Positions 1 through 11,314 of a DNA stretch of 64,000 bases are shown in pieces (within the stretch, counting starts at the first letter, position 1; the number at the start of each line of letters is the position of its first letter). Source of the stretch: Cordilura impudica. Lineage: Eukaryota > Arthropoda > Insecta > Diptera > Scathophagidae. The stretch is from positions 1,747,001-1,811,000 of the forward strand of contig OY821520.1 of NCBI GenBank assembly GCA_963682025.1, given 5' to 3'. The position numbers were made by a program, and so were the translations under genes. Below the pieces are notes generated by a model. It was not told the DNA's origin, did not search any database, and worked only from the letters and a program-made list of their open reading frames with translations.

Positions 1-638
1 CCAAAAAATTAAAAATGAAAAATAAAAAATCAAAAATGAAAAATAAAAATGAAAAATGAAAAATAAAAAATTAGAAATGAAAAATAAAAAATTAAAATTG
101 AATAATAAAAAATGAAAAATGAAAAGTGAAAAATAAAAAATTAAAAATAAAAAATGAAAAAAGGAAAAATAAAAAATGAAAACTTAAAAATGAAAAATAA
201 AAATTAAAAATGAAAAATTAACAATTAAAAATCAAAATTAAAAATAAAAAATGAAGAATGAAAAATAAAACGAAAAATAAAAAATGAAAAAACAAAAAAT
301 GAAAAATGCAAAATAAAAATGAAAAATAAAAACGACAAATAAAAAATGAAAAATTAAAAATAAAAATGACAAATAAAAAATGAAAAATGTAAAACGAAAA
401 ATTAAAACTGAAAAATGAAAAATAAAAGTGGAAAATCATAAATGAAAAATTTAAAACTAACCGGTTGAAATAATAAATAATAAGATATATTTTTATATTA
501 GCAGAGCCCCTGCAGTTGATTGCTATAAGTGATACATAGATGGCGCTTTCGGTTTGATTTTAAAAAAGTGCTATAAAAAATATTTAATTACTAGATGATT
601 ATACATCCCCCCTGTGTTCGGACTCACATGATTTTTTG
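1..638 (+). mobile_element. Satellite-cored Helentron-like element (family HL1), copy A, left side cut by window edge
   Basis: Positions 1-455 are a degenerate A-rich array of 7-8 bp units (AAAAATG, AAAAATA and variants). It runs into a unique right arm at about 456-638 with a GCAGAGCCCCTGCAG motif, a GTGATACATAGATGGCGC motif and the terminal block CTAGATG...CATCCCCCCTGTG followed by GGACTCACATG and a T-run. The same right arm ends copies at 51922 and 58190 on this strand, and at 2561 and 31121 on the other strand. The family name is mine. Helentron-like membership is inferred from the terminal hairpins and internal microsatellite. Confidence 0.7.
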
Positions 639-724
639 TTGAAAAGCAATCATAAAATGCAGTAATATTTATTAAATTAAATAGAATTTCAAAAAAATAT
701 TTTGTTTTTTACTTTATGAAATGG

Positions 725-890
725 TGCTAGACATATTTTGTACCATGAGTATTTCCAAGCAATGTCCAATTTTAAAATTTTAATTTAAATAATTTTTATT
801 GATACAATTTTAAAGAAAAGGGCATGAAAACTTGACAATAGTTTGTTAGATGTATTTTTGAATATTTTTATAGCCCCAGTAAGAAAGGAA
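725..890 (-). repeat. Dispersed repeat, copy related to 24550-25075
   Basis: On the minus strand this reads GGGGCTATAAAAATATTC, then CATCTAACAAACTATTGTC, then a stretch rich in AAATTATTTAAATTAAAA. The same blocks occur in the same order at 24550-24900. No coding capacity or terminal repeat was recognised. It is a short piece of an unnamed intronic repeat family. Confidence 0.5.
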
Positions 891-910
891 ATGTGCAATT
901 AAGTAATTTT

Positions 911-1570
911 AAAAACAAGTAAGAAAATTATAGTTGGTCTAGACCGACTATAGGATACCTTATACCATGGGTTAGAGACCCCATCTCTTCGCTCCAACCA
1001 ATTGGATATAGAAAATAAGTATAAAACAAATTTGAGTTGCATGTTATTAATCTTTTTGGCTGCAGATATGGAAAAGTTCATATCGGGAGCTATTATTATA
1101 TGGGAACTAGGTCGAAAACATATACAAACCAAATTTGAGAAAAATCTGTGCAATATTTTTGTTTTTTGATAGATTTAAGTGAAAATTGGGAAGCAGCTTT
1201 ATATGGGGACTATTACTAAGAATTGTCCTATAGGGTTTATATTTGGACTACTGATAAATGGATATAATGAACATACACAAACATAATTTGACGGAGATAT
1301 ATAAGATAATTTGGATTTTATGGCAATTAAGGTATTCATAAGGGTCGTTTGTATGGGGACTAGGTCTGAACATGCACCGATGTTCACCAATTCAAATAGC
1401 GTTCATGCTATGGCCGATATAAGCTTATACACTAAATTTCATTAAAATATATTGGTATTTGCATCGCTAAATCGACTCAGAAAGTGTTTCAAGTCGATCG
1501 GTATAATAAAAGGTAGGTCAAATATTATTGGTAGTTAGAAACAGCAGCACAGTGGTATAGGGTATATTAA
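911..1570 (-). mobile_element. GTCY-type Helentron/DINE-like element, copy G1
   Basis: One end is AACAAGTAAGAAAATTATAG followed by a near-perfect palindrome centred on GGTCTAGACC; the other is AGTGGTATAGGGTAT. The body follows the order of the copies at 9321, 11783 and 13968 but lacks most of the GTCC microsatellite. Terminal palindrome, non-coding body and GTCY microsatellite resemble DINE-1/Helentron-associated elements of flies; that classification is inference. Short ORFs in it are not conserved between copies. Confidence 0.65.
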
Positions 1571-1574
1571 AGCC

Positions 1575-1935
1575 AGTGTCATATCTGTCACATTACAAAA
1601 TACTTCTTTTTACTATGATTTATTTTAGAATTAATGTTTGTTATATGCTTTACTAATAAGCTAGCTGTCATATTAACTATAAACAACTGTTTCTTATTTG
1701 TGGTACAAATAACTTCAGAGCTTTCTGTTTTACAAACATCCCCTAAAATGATGTTTGTTTGATGTGATGTCTATCACGGCTGCTTTTTGCCTCCAATTAT
1801 TAATAACAATAATACTTTTTCAATTTTTTTAATGGTAAATATGTTGTTCAGGTCCGTCGGCATATTTTTATGAACAACGGAAAACTTTTTTAATGTTTCA
1901 TATTGGCTTAGAAATATCACTGAAATGAACACACT
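1575..1935 (+). repeat. Dispersed repeat shared with 17335-17615
   Basis: Shared blocks include CAAATAACTTCAGAGCT, a GTTTGTTTGATGT block, TCACGGCTGCTTTTT, CCAATTATTAATAA and AAATATGTTGTTCAGGT, in the same order at 17335-17615. TGTCATATCTGTCAC occurs next to both copies, at the left here and at the right there. No coding potential was seen. It is probably a non-autonomous transposon fragment of unknown class. Confidence 0.5.
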
Positions 1936-2280
1936 AAAAAAACTTGTTTTTATTTATTTTTAACAAAATGTTCTTATAACAAAGAGAATCTTTTAATAAC
2001 CGCTGACTTTAAGCCGAACTATATTCACCCTTCAACAACACAACAGGTCAACAAAAATCTAAATTACAACAGCATTCTTTATTTATTTTTATTATGTAAT
2101 TTCAAAATTCATATTTTTCACAATAAGAATTTTTTTCTAACTGAAGTTTTGAAAAAAATTTTAATATTTAGAAAATCATTTTGTAAGTTTTAATTTTTTT
2201 AAATATTTTTTTAAAGTAAAATTTAATAAGCAAAGTGAAGGAAGATAAATGAAATATATATATAATTTTCCAAAATGTTA

Positions 2281-2311
<31 letters not shown>

Positions 2312-2357
2312 AATGTATGCTTTTAGTAATAATATTTCTGAACAATTTATTGCTTAC

Positions 2358-2484
2358 CTGCGACAACAGTTTCGGAACGCTGCAGACGCACAAGAACGTG
2401 CTCGATAAGGCCAACATCTGTACAGGCTTGTAAGTTGCGTACACTTTTGCGTAAAATTGCAATAAAAACACTCCATATTTCAGC
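2358..2484 (-). CDS. rg: Neurobeachin (rugose) internal exon, downstream of the exon at 30629-30733
   Basis: On the minus strand an acceptor TTCATTTCAAG precedes the exon and a donor GTAAGC follows it. The 127-nt exon reads [18 protein letters not shown], then [17 protein letters not shown] and RSETVVA, and ends one base into the next codon. I recognise this as the N-terminal armadillo-like region of neurobeachin/rugose, a BEACH-WD40 scaffold that binds protein kinase A regulatory subunits and acts in Golgi-to-synapse membrane trafficking. The upstream exon ends in CPPNLQ, and in known neurobeachins CPPNLQ is followed directly by AEIWSVF, so the two exons join in phase 0. There are no stops or frameshifts. 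Usual family length is about 3000 residues or more, so this is a small slice. An HL1 transposon lies 76 bp upstream of the acceptor. I am very confident of family and splice sites; the symbol assumes the Drosophila orthologue name. Confidence 0.93.
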
Positions 2485-2560
2485 CTTGAAATGAACAATA
2501 AAAAAGTAAATATTTTTTAGTATTGTTATTTATTTTCTGCTACACACAGAGATTTAGTAC

Positions 2561-2967
2561 AAAAAAAAAAATCATGTGAGTCCGACCACAGGGAAGATGT
2601 GTAAATATCTAGTAATTAAAGATTTTTTTGTTTTTTTTTTTTTTTTTTTTTTTATTTCATTTTTTAAAATCAAATAGAAAGCGTCATCTATGTATCACTT
2701 ATAGCAAAAAATGTTTCAGCTAATTCGACAACCCTTTGCTGTAAAACGTTAAAAATATCCCAATATAAACGTATATAAGTGATACATAGATGACGCTTTT
2801 AAAAAAGTGGCATAAAAAAAAATGTTATATCATAATTTTTTCACCAATACAATCATAAGTCACACAGCGTTATGTGTCAGCTCTCACCTATTACGTGTTA
2901 CACTCTTTTTGTGATTGTATTGTGAAATAGAAATTTACCCCCCTGCGCGTATAGATGTTTACACATC
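2561..2967 (-). mobile_element. HL1 element, copy B, short complete copy without satellite core
   Basis: Read on the minus strand it starts GATGTGTAAACATCTATACG with a G-rich block, continues through CACAATACAATCACAAAA and GTGACTTATGATTGTATTGG, and ends CTAGATATTTACACATC, GGACTCACATGATT and a T-run. It is about 407 bp and has both termini, but the A-rich heptamer core of other copies is replaced by short unique sequence and a poly-T tract (about 2624-2653). It shows that the satellite is not essential to the element's structure. It sits immediately upstream of the exon at 2358-2484. Confidence 0.75.
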
Positions 2968-3885
2968 AAAAAATATAAAAATGTATATAGAATTAGTATT
3001 TTCTTCTTTCTCTAGAAGTTACTGTTGAATACCAAATTTCAAAAACCGATTTTATTTCTACTCCAAACCCCCCTTAAAATGAAATTTTGGCTAATTGAAA
3101 AATCAAAAAATCAATAAACCTTAAATAAAATGCTCATATACATATATTTATTTCTTTATACCATAACGACGTACATTTCTGGTATAATATATTAAAAAAA
3201 AAAAGTGTAGAGCGAACAGTTTCAGTAGGGTCTTCAAAGACACGAAAAGAATTCCAATTGGGGTTCGCCACCAGACGCAAAAAAACTCCATACAAAATTT
3301 TCAATACAATAAAAAAAAAAATTTATATTGATGAGTTATATCAAAATGTGAAAAATGATGCTCTAACTAGCAATTATAATCAAACTATGTCTACAATAGA
3401 ATACATAGGGAACTATTTATCCTCTAATTCAAGGGCAAATCCTTCAATAATTACAGTTCAATAAAAACAAGTAAGAAAATTATGGTATAATTTTGGACAT
3501 TTTGGAAATAAGGACCTAAAAGACTCACTTCCGTAGAAGCTCGAGGGTTAAAATATTCTAAAAAATATTCACCGATCAATTTCATGGAACAAATGTTAAT
3601 GTGGAATTTTAATCGGAGAACTCGTAAGTCATATATTAAAATTATTAAGAATCAAACTTTCCTCAAAAAAAAAAAAATTTCAAATCGCGATTTCGCGAAA
3701 GTTCTGCCTAAGAGCCCCAAATGTTACATCACATAATTACACACTTACCAAGTACTTTCAATCGGTGATAGAGATTTGCGCGCCCAAAGCAAAAAGTCTG
3801 GATTTGTAATAGTGTAATTAAAATACGTCTTATTAGGTGAGATTAATGTTATGGAGAAATCAATATTTAAAAAAATCTATATATA
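2968..3885. other. Intronic spacer with one short unassigned reading frame
   Basis: No host exon recognised. An open frame of about 88 codons on the plus strand (3198-3464) ends KIFNTIKKKIYIDELYQNV...SIITVQ. Its composition looks protein-like, but I cannot assign it to a family and it starts inside a poly-A tract. A GTCY-type terminus (ACAAGTAAGAAAATTATGG) follows directly at 3469. The rest is AT-rich without recognisable features. Confidence 0.35.
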
Positions 3886-4504
3886 CTAGCAGATTCGAGC
3901 GCTTGAAATTCGAGTGCAATTTCTAGGCAGCTTTATTTTTCAACTTAGCCAATTCACAAACCAGCACTTTTATGGTTTATTATTATTGTGAATGAAGATA
4001 ACACACTTGTAGGGTCTTACTTAATATGTGAATTAAACCTTTGTATTTTTATTTGTTTTATACTTTGTTATTTTCTACTTTAATATTCTTAATTTTTATA
4101 AAATCATATTAGTTTTAAAATTATGGAATTTGAGTTTCAAAATATTTTATTTAAAAAATGATATTTCTCAATTGTAATATTAAACAATAAACATCTTTAA
4201 TTGTGATATTGAACAATAAATATCTTAAATATTTCTTTTAAAAATATAACAATATTTCAACAAAAACACTCATTAACAAATTTAATAAAACACACATAGC
4301 ATATGTATAATTTTATGTATGTGTTAGAAGCAACTTTAAATGCAATTTACACAAAATAAAGAAAAAATTTAAAAAAATCTGTAAATCTGCAAAACGGATA
4401 AAAAGAAATACCTTTCAAATAACATACAGTTGGTCAAAATCGGGATAAAATGGTAGAACAAAACATCGGTCAAAAGAAATCGTCTAGCCCATTAATTTAA
4501 TAGA
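3886..4504 (-). mobile_element. Non-autonomous Helitron, family H1, copy a
   Basis: On the minus strand the element begins TCTATTAAATTAATGGGCTA after an A and ends GCGCTCGAATCTGCTAG before a T. This is the Helitron signature: 5' TC, 3' hairpin plus CTAG, insertion between A and T, no target duplication. The hairpin is formed by CACTCGAA / TTCAAGCG just before CTAG. About 240 bp at roughly 3994-4262 is absent from the 360-bp copies at 40923 and 44705, so this copy carries an internal insertion. It has no coding capacity. Confidence 0.78.
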
Positions 4505-4509
4505 TAAAA

Positions 4510-5170
4510 AAAAGTTGTGTGGACGAAACTTGAAATTTGGACTATAGGTTCCCGTCTCGGGAATGGATTTTTAAAAACTCGTACATTAAGGGGCTAAAAG
4601 CGGCGAAAAGGAGGAAAATGGTAACAAATAAATCTAGGAATATGAAATTTGGTGTGTAGACTCATCCGAGGAACAAACATGGGCTCAGGAAAAAAAGGGC
4701 ATAAAGTCTAACAAGTGTACCTTTGTGCATCTCCACATATTAACCTATATATATATGAATTTTCGTGTACAGAGTCCACCGAATACGTGGGCATCAGCCA
4801 ATAATGAATTTATTGCTAATTCAAACATCTAGGGGAGGAAAAACGGTCAAAATGGGGAAATTTTGTACATTTGTTATCTTCGAAACAAACGAATAGAAAA
4901 TATAGTTTGTGGATTCCACTAGAGATAGTAACATCAGATGACGGGAAAATTTTGGATATCCGGGTGTTAAGGGGCGTAAAAACGGACCGTAAGTGTAAAA
5001 GGGGTAGCTTTTTGTATCTTATTGACAAAGTAAATTAGGAATATGAAACTTGATATGTTGATTCCACCAGAGACACAAACATCGGACAAGAATAAAATTT
5101 GTTTTAATTCGAGCTTTTAGAGCGTAAAACACGGTCAAAAATGGCAAAACTGGTACTTCCTTCTCAACTG
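4510..5170 (+). repeat. Degenerate tandem repeats, about 130-bp period, Helitron-type
   Basis: Repeated blocks read AGGAATATGAAA(T/C)TTG, then a GATTCCACCAGAGACA-like block with CATCGGAC, then GTTAAGGGGCGTAAAA and ACGGTCAAAA. The same style of repeat makes up 18190-18960. I take it as the decayed inside of a Helitron; no termini are visible here. Confidence 0.5.
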
Positions 5171-6134
5171 GTAAATTTTTATTTCAAAGTACATTTTCTT
5201 AAAAAGAACAAGTAAGAAAATTATAGTCAGTCTAGAAAAAAAAAACTTATTTTTGATCTTTATAAATTGAATAATTTTCGAAAAAATTATGAATAAAAAA
5301 TTAGTACATAAATTGGTTAGGTGACAAAACATTGGAAACTTTTACAAAATTCTAAATTTACCAATTTAGTTTTTAATATTGAAAGATAACAAATTTGTTA
5401 CAAAAACTACAATAAAAAAAATAGATAAATGAAAAAGCAATATTTTTTTTTGCTAATGCCAAAACAGTGGAAACTCTTAAACTTCTTTACCACAGTTCAT
5501 AAAAAAATAATAATAGAAAAAGGTGTGAAAGAAAATGTAAAAGATCTTAACTGTTATTTAAACATTTATAGATTCTGACGTTTTCTTTCAATTATTATAA
5601 AATAATGGTGAGAATAATGTTTTCGGAAGAGTCAATAGATAATTGTAGAGATGGTCGTAGGCAAAAGAATATATGTGAGAAATATTCTAAGAATAAAGAC
5701 TGGTTCTTAACAATCTGAAAGTGAAACTATATGCTCGATCTGTTTCCCGATGAGCAATTGAGGCTGGTCTTGGTTGTTGTCCTGGTCGTCCTGTGAGGAA
5801 ACCACTGATACCATAGAAAAATCATCTGGCAAGCATTAATCTTGCTAAAAACACATAAACTGGAATTAGAATACTATTGGCCAAAAGTGTTGGTAATAAA
5901 TTTAAATATTTAAGTCTCCATAAAATTTGCCTATACCCACGTTTTGGGATTTTTACTATAATAGCCTAATACAATCGTTCGGTATAAGAATTAACTATCC
6001 CCAAGACCAAGATCATCTTATTATTTCACAGTGTAATTGTACAGTAAAGATTTTCAATGTTTTATCAACAGCATAAAAATTAATACTTTAAAGTGTTGTT
6101 ATTTTTTCTGAAGTTATGTTAATATTTCTTCTTT
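5171..6134. other. Intronic spacer with two short repeat fragments
   Basis: 5207-5235 carries a GTCY-element terminus (ACAAGTAAGAAAATTATAGT). 5377-5510 is similar to 13828-13955 (AACAAATTTGT, then CCAAAACAGTGGAAACT, CTTTACCA). In both places this block lies beside a GTCY terminus. The remaining sequence shows no gene. Confidence 0.4.
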
Positions 6135-7724
6135 GTCAAATAAATAAATCATACAAATCTTTAAACAAATAAAATGATTTTGACATTGTATGATGAAATT
6201 TTTTGGTATTGAACGTCCAAATTATTTTATGTATAAAAATTATCTATAATTTTCTAAATAAAATAAGAAGACCCACAAATAAAAAAACAAAATATTAATT
6301 AATTAATTAATTCTATTCATTTTGGTGTATTTAAGGATGATTTAATATGTTATTATACTCTTCAATGAATTTAACAGCGCGTTCTCCTGTATAATTTACC
6401 ACTTTTATTTTTGAAACAATATCACTTATACAAAATTGGTTAAAAGTTCTTTTAATTTATATTCGCGAGCATTAAGCAGATAATTGCACCAAAGATACAT
6501 CACAATGAATTATTTTGAAGCCTTAAATAAATAAAAAAATAACTGGATTATTTTTCTTAATTTATAAATAGTGGTTTCATCGAGTTTAATAGAAAAATTT
6601 GTTTTCGGTAACTTTTATTTAAAAACATCTTAAAATCCAAAGCTGGCCTTGGCAAATAATGGGTTAACGTTCTCGGATTTATCCCAAATTTTAGGAAAGG
6701 AAGTTCTACACATTTTAAGCGTCGCATCTCAAAATTCAATAGCACTTACAAAATATTTGAATTTTTTGAATACATTATCTTTTATTAGCTTGGGGTCATA
6801 TGTGACCCCAATTCCAAAATGGCTAATGGCGTCATATTATTTTTTCTGAAACCCTAGGCTCCTAAGATAAAATATAACCATTAAGTGGTTATATTGATGA
6901 ATTTTTGATACAAAGTATTTAGAAAGAGTACATTTAAAGAATATTTTACAAAAATCGCATTTTTCTCGAAAAAATAAAATCCTTGTCAAAAAAATTATGG
7001 CATAGGGATTTCCTTGAAAATTCACACAGTTAATGTGTAACATGTATTTAATAAAACCTTAAAGTGCGAGATCCACTTTCTAAAATTTTGTTTAAGAAAA
7101 TTTTTTAAAACTTGAAAAAGGAGTTTTTGATATTTCCCATTTTTGGTCTCAATGCGCAATAAGTTAACAACGTGGTAATAAAAGAATACTTCATATCTGA
7201 GTACTTATAAGTATAGGGACAAAACAAAAATTATGGCTTTAATCAATTTTTCAAATTTGAAAAAAATGCCATCAAATTTCATGACCTAGTTTTTTTTGAA
7301 GCAAAAGTGGTCTGGGGCATTTGCTATTTCTTGGCGAGTTTTTATTCGATTTTGAAGTTTTATAGCTTTTTGGAAAGATTACTGATCCTGAATTACAAAA
7401 CCATTTGTCGAATAAATTAAGCTATAGAACGAAATTTTCGTAAAATCTGAAAAAAAAAAGTCATATTTTCCCCATATAAAACACACTTGAAATTTTCAAT
7501 CGCGTTGAGCCACCTCTAAATGTTTTTTGATTGGCCCAAAACTTTGTATTTCTCAGTTTTTTTTGCTATTCGCATACTTCTTGGGGATGTGAGCGAGAGT
7601 TTGAACACTTTTTTTCTCCATATAATGAAGGTTTTTTTTAAAGGAAGTAATGAAAAATTTTAATATATTTATACCACTATGTGGTCAGTGTAGAATGATT
7701 TTGTGCTGATGTTTGTAACTACAT
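6135..7724. repeat. Tandem duplication, unit 1 of 2
   Basis: GTCAAATAAATAAATCATAC begins here at 6135 and again at 7725, giving a 1590-bp period. Units 1 and 2 are nearly identical over their length. Unit 1 lacks about 55 bp present in unit 2 (at 7933-7990). Both units end with the first 50-60 bp of a GTCY element (TATACCACTATGTGGTCAG), so the duplication happened after that element inserted. Confidence 0.88.
6336..6870 (-). pseudogene. Decayed transposon ORF, unit 1 copy
   Basis: This is the duplicate of the sequence at 7931-8525, but the end carrying the YLLQVVSDYRKQF motif has been removed by a roughly 55-bp deletion near 6341. The frame still shows a segment like VVN-TGER-VKFIEEYNN. It is non-functional. 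The family is unknown to me beyond general similarity to insect transposon proteins. Confidence 0.4.
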
Positions 7725-9380
7725 GTCAAATAAATAAATCATACATATCTTTAAATAAATAAAATGATTTTTACATTGTATGATGAAATTTTTTGGTATT
7801 GAACGTCCAAATTATTTTATGTATAAAAATTATCTATAATTTTCTAAATAAAATAAGAGGACCCAGAAATAAAAAAACAAAATATTAATTAATTAATTAA
7901 TTCTATTCATTTTGGTGTATTTAAGGATGATTAAATGTGCGATTCAAATTGTTTTCTGTAATCACTCACGACCTGCAATAAGTATCTTTGTTAATATGTT
8001 ATTATACTCTTCAATGAATTTAACACCGCGTTCTCCTGTATCATTTACCACTTTTATTTTTGAAACAATATCACTTATACAAAATTGGTTAAAAGTTCTT
8101 TTAATTTATATTCGCGAGCAATAAGCAGATAATTGCACCAAAGATATATCACAATGAATTATTTTGAAGCCTTAAATAAATAAAAAAAATAACTGAATTA
8201 TTTTTCTTAATTTATAAATAGTGGTTTCATCGAGTTTAATAGAAAAACTTGTTTTCGGTAACTTTTATTTAAAAACATCTTAAAATCCAAAGCTGGTCTT
8301 GGCAAATAATGGGTTAACGTTCTCGGATTTATCCCAAATTTTAAGAAAGGAAGTTATAGACATTTTAAGCGTCGCATCTCAAAATTCAATAGCACTTACA
8401 AAATATTTGAATTTTTTGAATACATCATCTTTTATTAGCTTGGGGTCATTTGTGACCCCAATTCCAAAATGGCTAATGGCGTCATATTATTTTTTCCGAA
8501 ACCCTAGGCTCCTAAGATAAAATATAACCTTTAAAAGTGGACAAGTGATGAATTTTTGATACAAATTATTTAGAAAGAGTACATTTAAAGAATATTTTAC
8601 AAAAATCGCATTTTTCTTGAAATCCGCAAAAATAAAATCCTTGTCAAAAAAATTCTCGCATAGGGATTTACGTGAAAATTCACACTGTTAATGTATAACA
8701 TGTATTTAATAAAACCTTAAAGTGCGAGATCAACTTTCTAAAATTTTGTTTAAGAAAATTTTTTAAAACTTGAAAAAGGAGTTTTTGATATTTCCCATTT
8801 TTGGTCTCAATGCGCAATAAGTTAACAACGTGGTAATAAAAGAATACTTCATATCTGAGTACTTATAAGTATAGGGACAAAACAAAAATTATGGCTTTAA
8901 TCAATTTTTCAAATTTGAAAAAAATGCCATCAAATTTCATGACCTAGTTTTTTTTGAAGCAAAAGTGGTCTGGGGCATTTGCTATTTCTTGGCGAGTTTT
9001 TATTCGATTTTGAAGTTTTATAGCTTTTTGGAAAGATTACTGATCCTGAATTACAAAACCATTTGTCGAATAAATTAAGCTATAGAACGAAATTTTCGTA
9101 AAATCTGAAAAAAAAGTCATATTTTCCCCATATAAAACACACTTGAAATTTTCAATCGCGTTGAGCCACCTCTAAATTTTTTTTGATTGGCCCAAAACTT
9201 TGTATTTCTCAGTTTTTTTGCTATTCGCATACTTCTTGGGGATGTGAGCGAGAGTTTGAACACTTTTTTTCTCCATATAATGAAGGTTTTTTTTAAAGGA
9301 AGTAATGAAAAATTTTAATATATTTATACCACTATGTGGTCAGTGTAGAATGATTTTGTGCTGATGTTTGTAACTACATG
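7725..9380. repeat. Tandem duplication, unit 2 of 2
   Basis: Second unit of the duplication starting at 6135. It ends at GTTTGTAACTACATG, after which the full GTCY element continues at 9381 (AAAATTTGACC). Unit 1 ends at the same word and then jumps back to GTCAAATAAATAAATC. Only TG is shared at the junction, as expected from end joining with microhomology rather than recombination between long repeats. Confidence 0.88.
7931..8525 (-). pseudogene. Decayed transposon ORF (VNDTGERGVKFIEEYNN / YLLQVVSDYRKQF type)
   Basis: On the minus strand different frames show HYLPRPALDFKMFLNKSY, then VVNDTGERGVKFIEEYNNI, then YLLQVVSDYRKQFESHI followed by a stop at 7931-7933. These motifs resemble a transposon-encoded protein common in insect and cnidarian genomes, usually left unnamed. 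I do not assign a superfamily. Frameshifts separate the pieces, so it is dead. The downstream part of each unit (about 8525-9300) has no recognisable coding. Confidence 0.45.
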
Positions 9381-10048
9381 AAAATTTGACCGATCATCTT
9401 GGAATCACCTTCTAAGTCGATTTAGATATGTCCTTCCGTCCGTCCGTCTGTCTGTCTGTCAGTCTGTTTGTCCATGTAAATCTTGTAATCAATGTACAGG
9501 TCGCAAATATATTTTGATGAAATTTAGTATATGAGCTTCTATCGGCTAATGAAATTGGTGAAAATCAGTGCATGTTACAAATGACCCCTATGATATCGAA
9601 TTAAATTTTTAAAAGATGCAAATTATCATATAGATCTCGCTCAAATTTGGTTTATGTCTCTTTATAACATCCATTATATAGTAGTCCAAAAATAAACCTT
9701 ATAATTCAATACTTAGTCAAAGCTCCCGTGTTTCCCGATCTTCACTTACATCTATAAAAAAAAAAAAAAAAATTTGCGCGGATGCTTCTCAAACTTGCTT
9801 TGTATACGTTTTTACACAAAAAAACTGACTTTACCAAATACTGTCAGGATCTGTCCATTGTTCGACCTACGCCCCATATAAATATAACATCTGATGTGAA
9901 CTTTTTCATATCTTGAGGAAATAAATTAATTTATAACAATGCCAATTTCCTATACACAATTAGTTGCACCTCAAACCCTTTATCCTAACGCATGGTATAG
10001 GGTATCGGGTCGTATCGGTCTAGACCGACTATAATTTTCTTACTTGTG
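9321..10048 (+). mobile_element. GTCY-type Helentron/DINE-like element, copy G2
   Basis: Starts TATTTATACCACTATGTGG, carries a GTCCGTCCGTCTGTCTGTC microsatellite at about 9432-9470, and ends with a GGTCTAGACCGACTATAA palindrome arm followed by TTTTCTTACTTG. Its first 60 bp are also present at 7666-7725 because of the tandem duplication. It is non-coding. Confidence 0.72.
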
Positions 10049-11314
10049 TATTTTAAAAAATTTACGTTTTTCGAAATAATCTTTTCTGCAGCGGCTTAAA
10101 ATATGGAATGGCTTATAATTATACGTAAGAATCTTAAAGAGTGTTTTTATCTGAAATTATATTTATTTTTCTATTTTTTAAGCCATACATAATTTTTTAT
10201 TTTTGTAGAACAAACGACTCATCAAAATTTACAAATCTTTTTTGGATCAACTAAAAAAATTGAAGAGAAATTAAATTAATATTTATGAAAAAAGCGATTG
10301 TGAAAAAATATAAATAAAACATTTGTGTCAAGTTTGCTTTCGGTATGGTTTTGTATTAATTTTTTGTGCAGAAATTATCCTTAAAGATAACTGGCAAATA
10401 ATAAATTCAAAACTTTTTGTCATACACAGCCCACAACAACACTAACATATTAGTTAAAATTTTAGTTTGTAGGAAAAAAAAAATTTTTTTTTTTGACATT
10501 TTAACAAACCTAGTTAAAAAAAAAAAACTATAATAAAGTTTATGTTATTTTCAACACCATGGCTTTGCGTCATAAAACTCTGGGTTTAATTTTTTGTCTA
10601 ATATTTTACAAGGATGTAAAAATTACAAAGTTCATCACTTTACCTTTTAATATGGACTGGTGACAGTTTGTTGTCCTGTTAACTACGGTTTAATTTGGAT
10701 TAGTTTGTGGCATTAAGATTTTACTTGACCACTTTTTTTTTTTTTTGTCAATTTACTCCTTTTTAGTTTTGCTTCAACAAAAACTTTATTACCAGTAAGT
10801 TATTTGAATATATTTTATGTCACCAAATTTTAATGAGATTTAGGTCCATTACTACAGCTTGCCAATAGCTAAAGTTAGAATGTTATCGGACAGATTATTA
10901 GTTTTTCGTTATTACAAGTATACTTGAAGCTAAAAGCGAGTGGTAAGATAGTGTTGCCTTTAACTTTTAACGTGAGGTTTATGTAGTTAATGTTGTCAAC
11001 ATTAAATATTAATGATTTAGTTTTGGAAATAAATTTATTTACATATACTTAAATATTTGTTTGCATATTATTTAAACAATTTTATTATGCATTTATCTTA
11101 TATTAAAGGTTTTTTAGTTTTTATTCTATTGTTTTTAAATTTTTTTTTTTCGTTTTGATAATAAAACTTATAAAGTTAAATTTACAAAACTTTATAAAAT
11201 TTTTAAGGGTACTTTTTAATTTCTGGCATTCAAATGAAATTATAAAAGGAATTAAAAGCAAGTAGAAGTTCTATAAAATAATTTGTTAAAAACAGTCCGA
11301 ACTAAGATTGCATT
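10049..11314. other. Intronic spacer, nothing recognised
   Basis: AT-rich sequence with several A or T homopolymer runs (for example 10470-10495 and 10733-10747). No exon, transposon terminus or conserved motif was recognised on either strand. Confidence 0.5.

Noticed and set aside
218..439. F/I/H/L-rich frames over the satellite arrays (also 36964-37164, 38115-38327, 38557-38845, 57262-57803, 62276-63147)
   Set aside because: They are translations of period 7-8 A/T repeats without stops by composition; residues follow the repeat, not a protein family.
6649..6849. Plus-strand frame duplicated at 8299-8520
   Set aside because: Duplicated only because the whole 1.6-kb segment is; the minus strand carries the family motifs.
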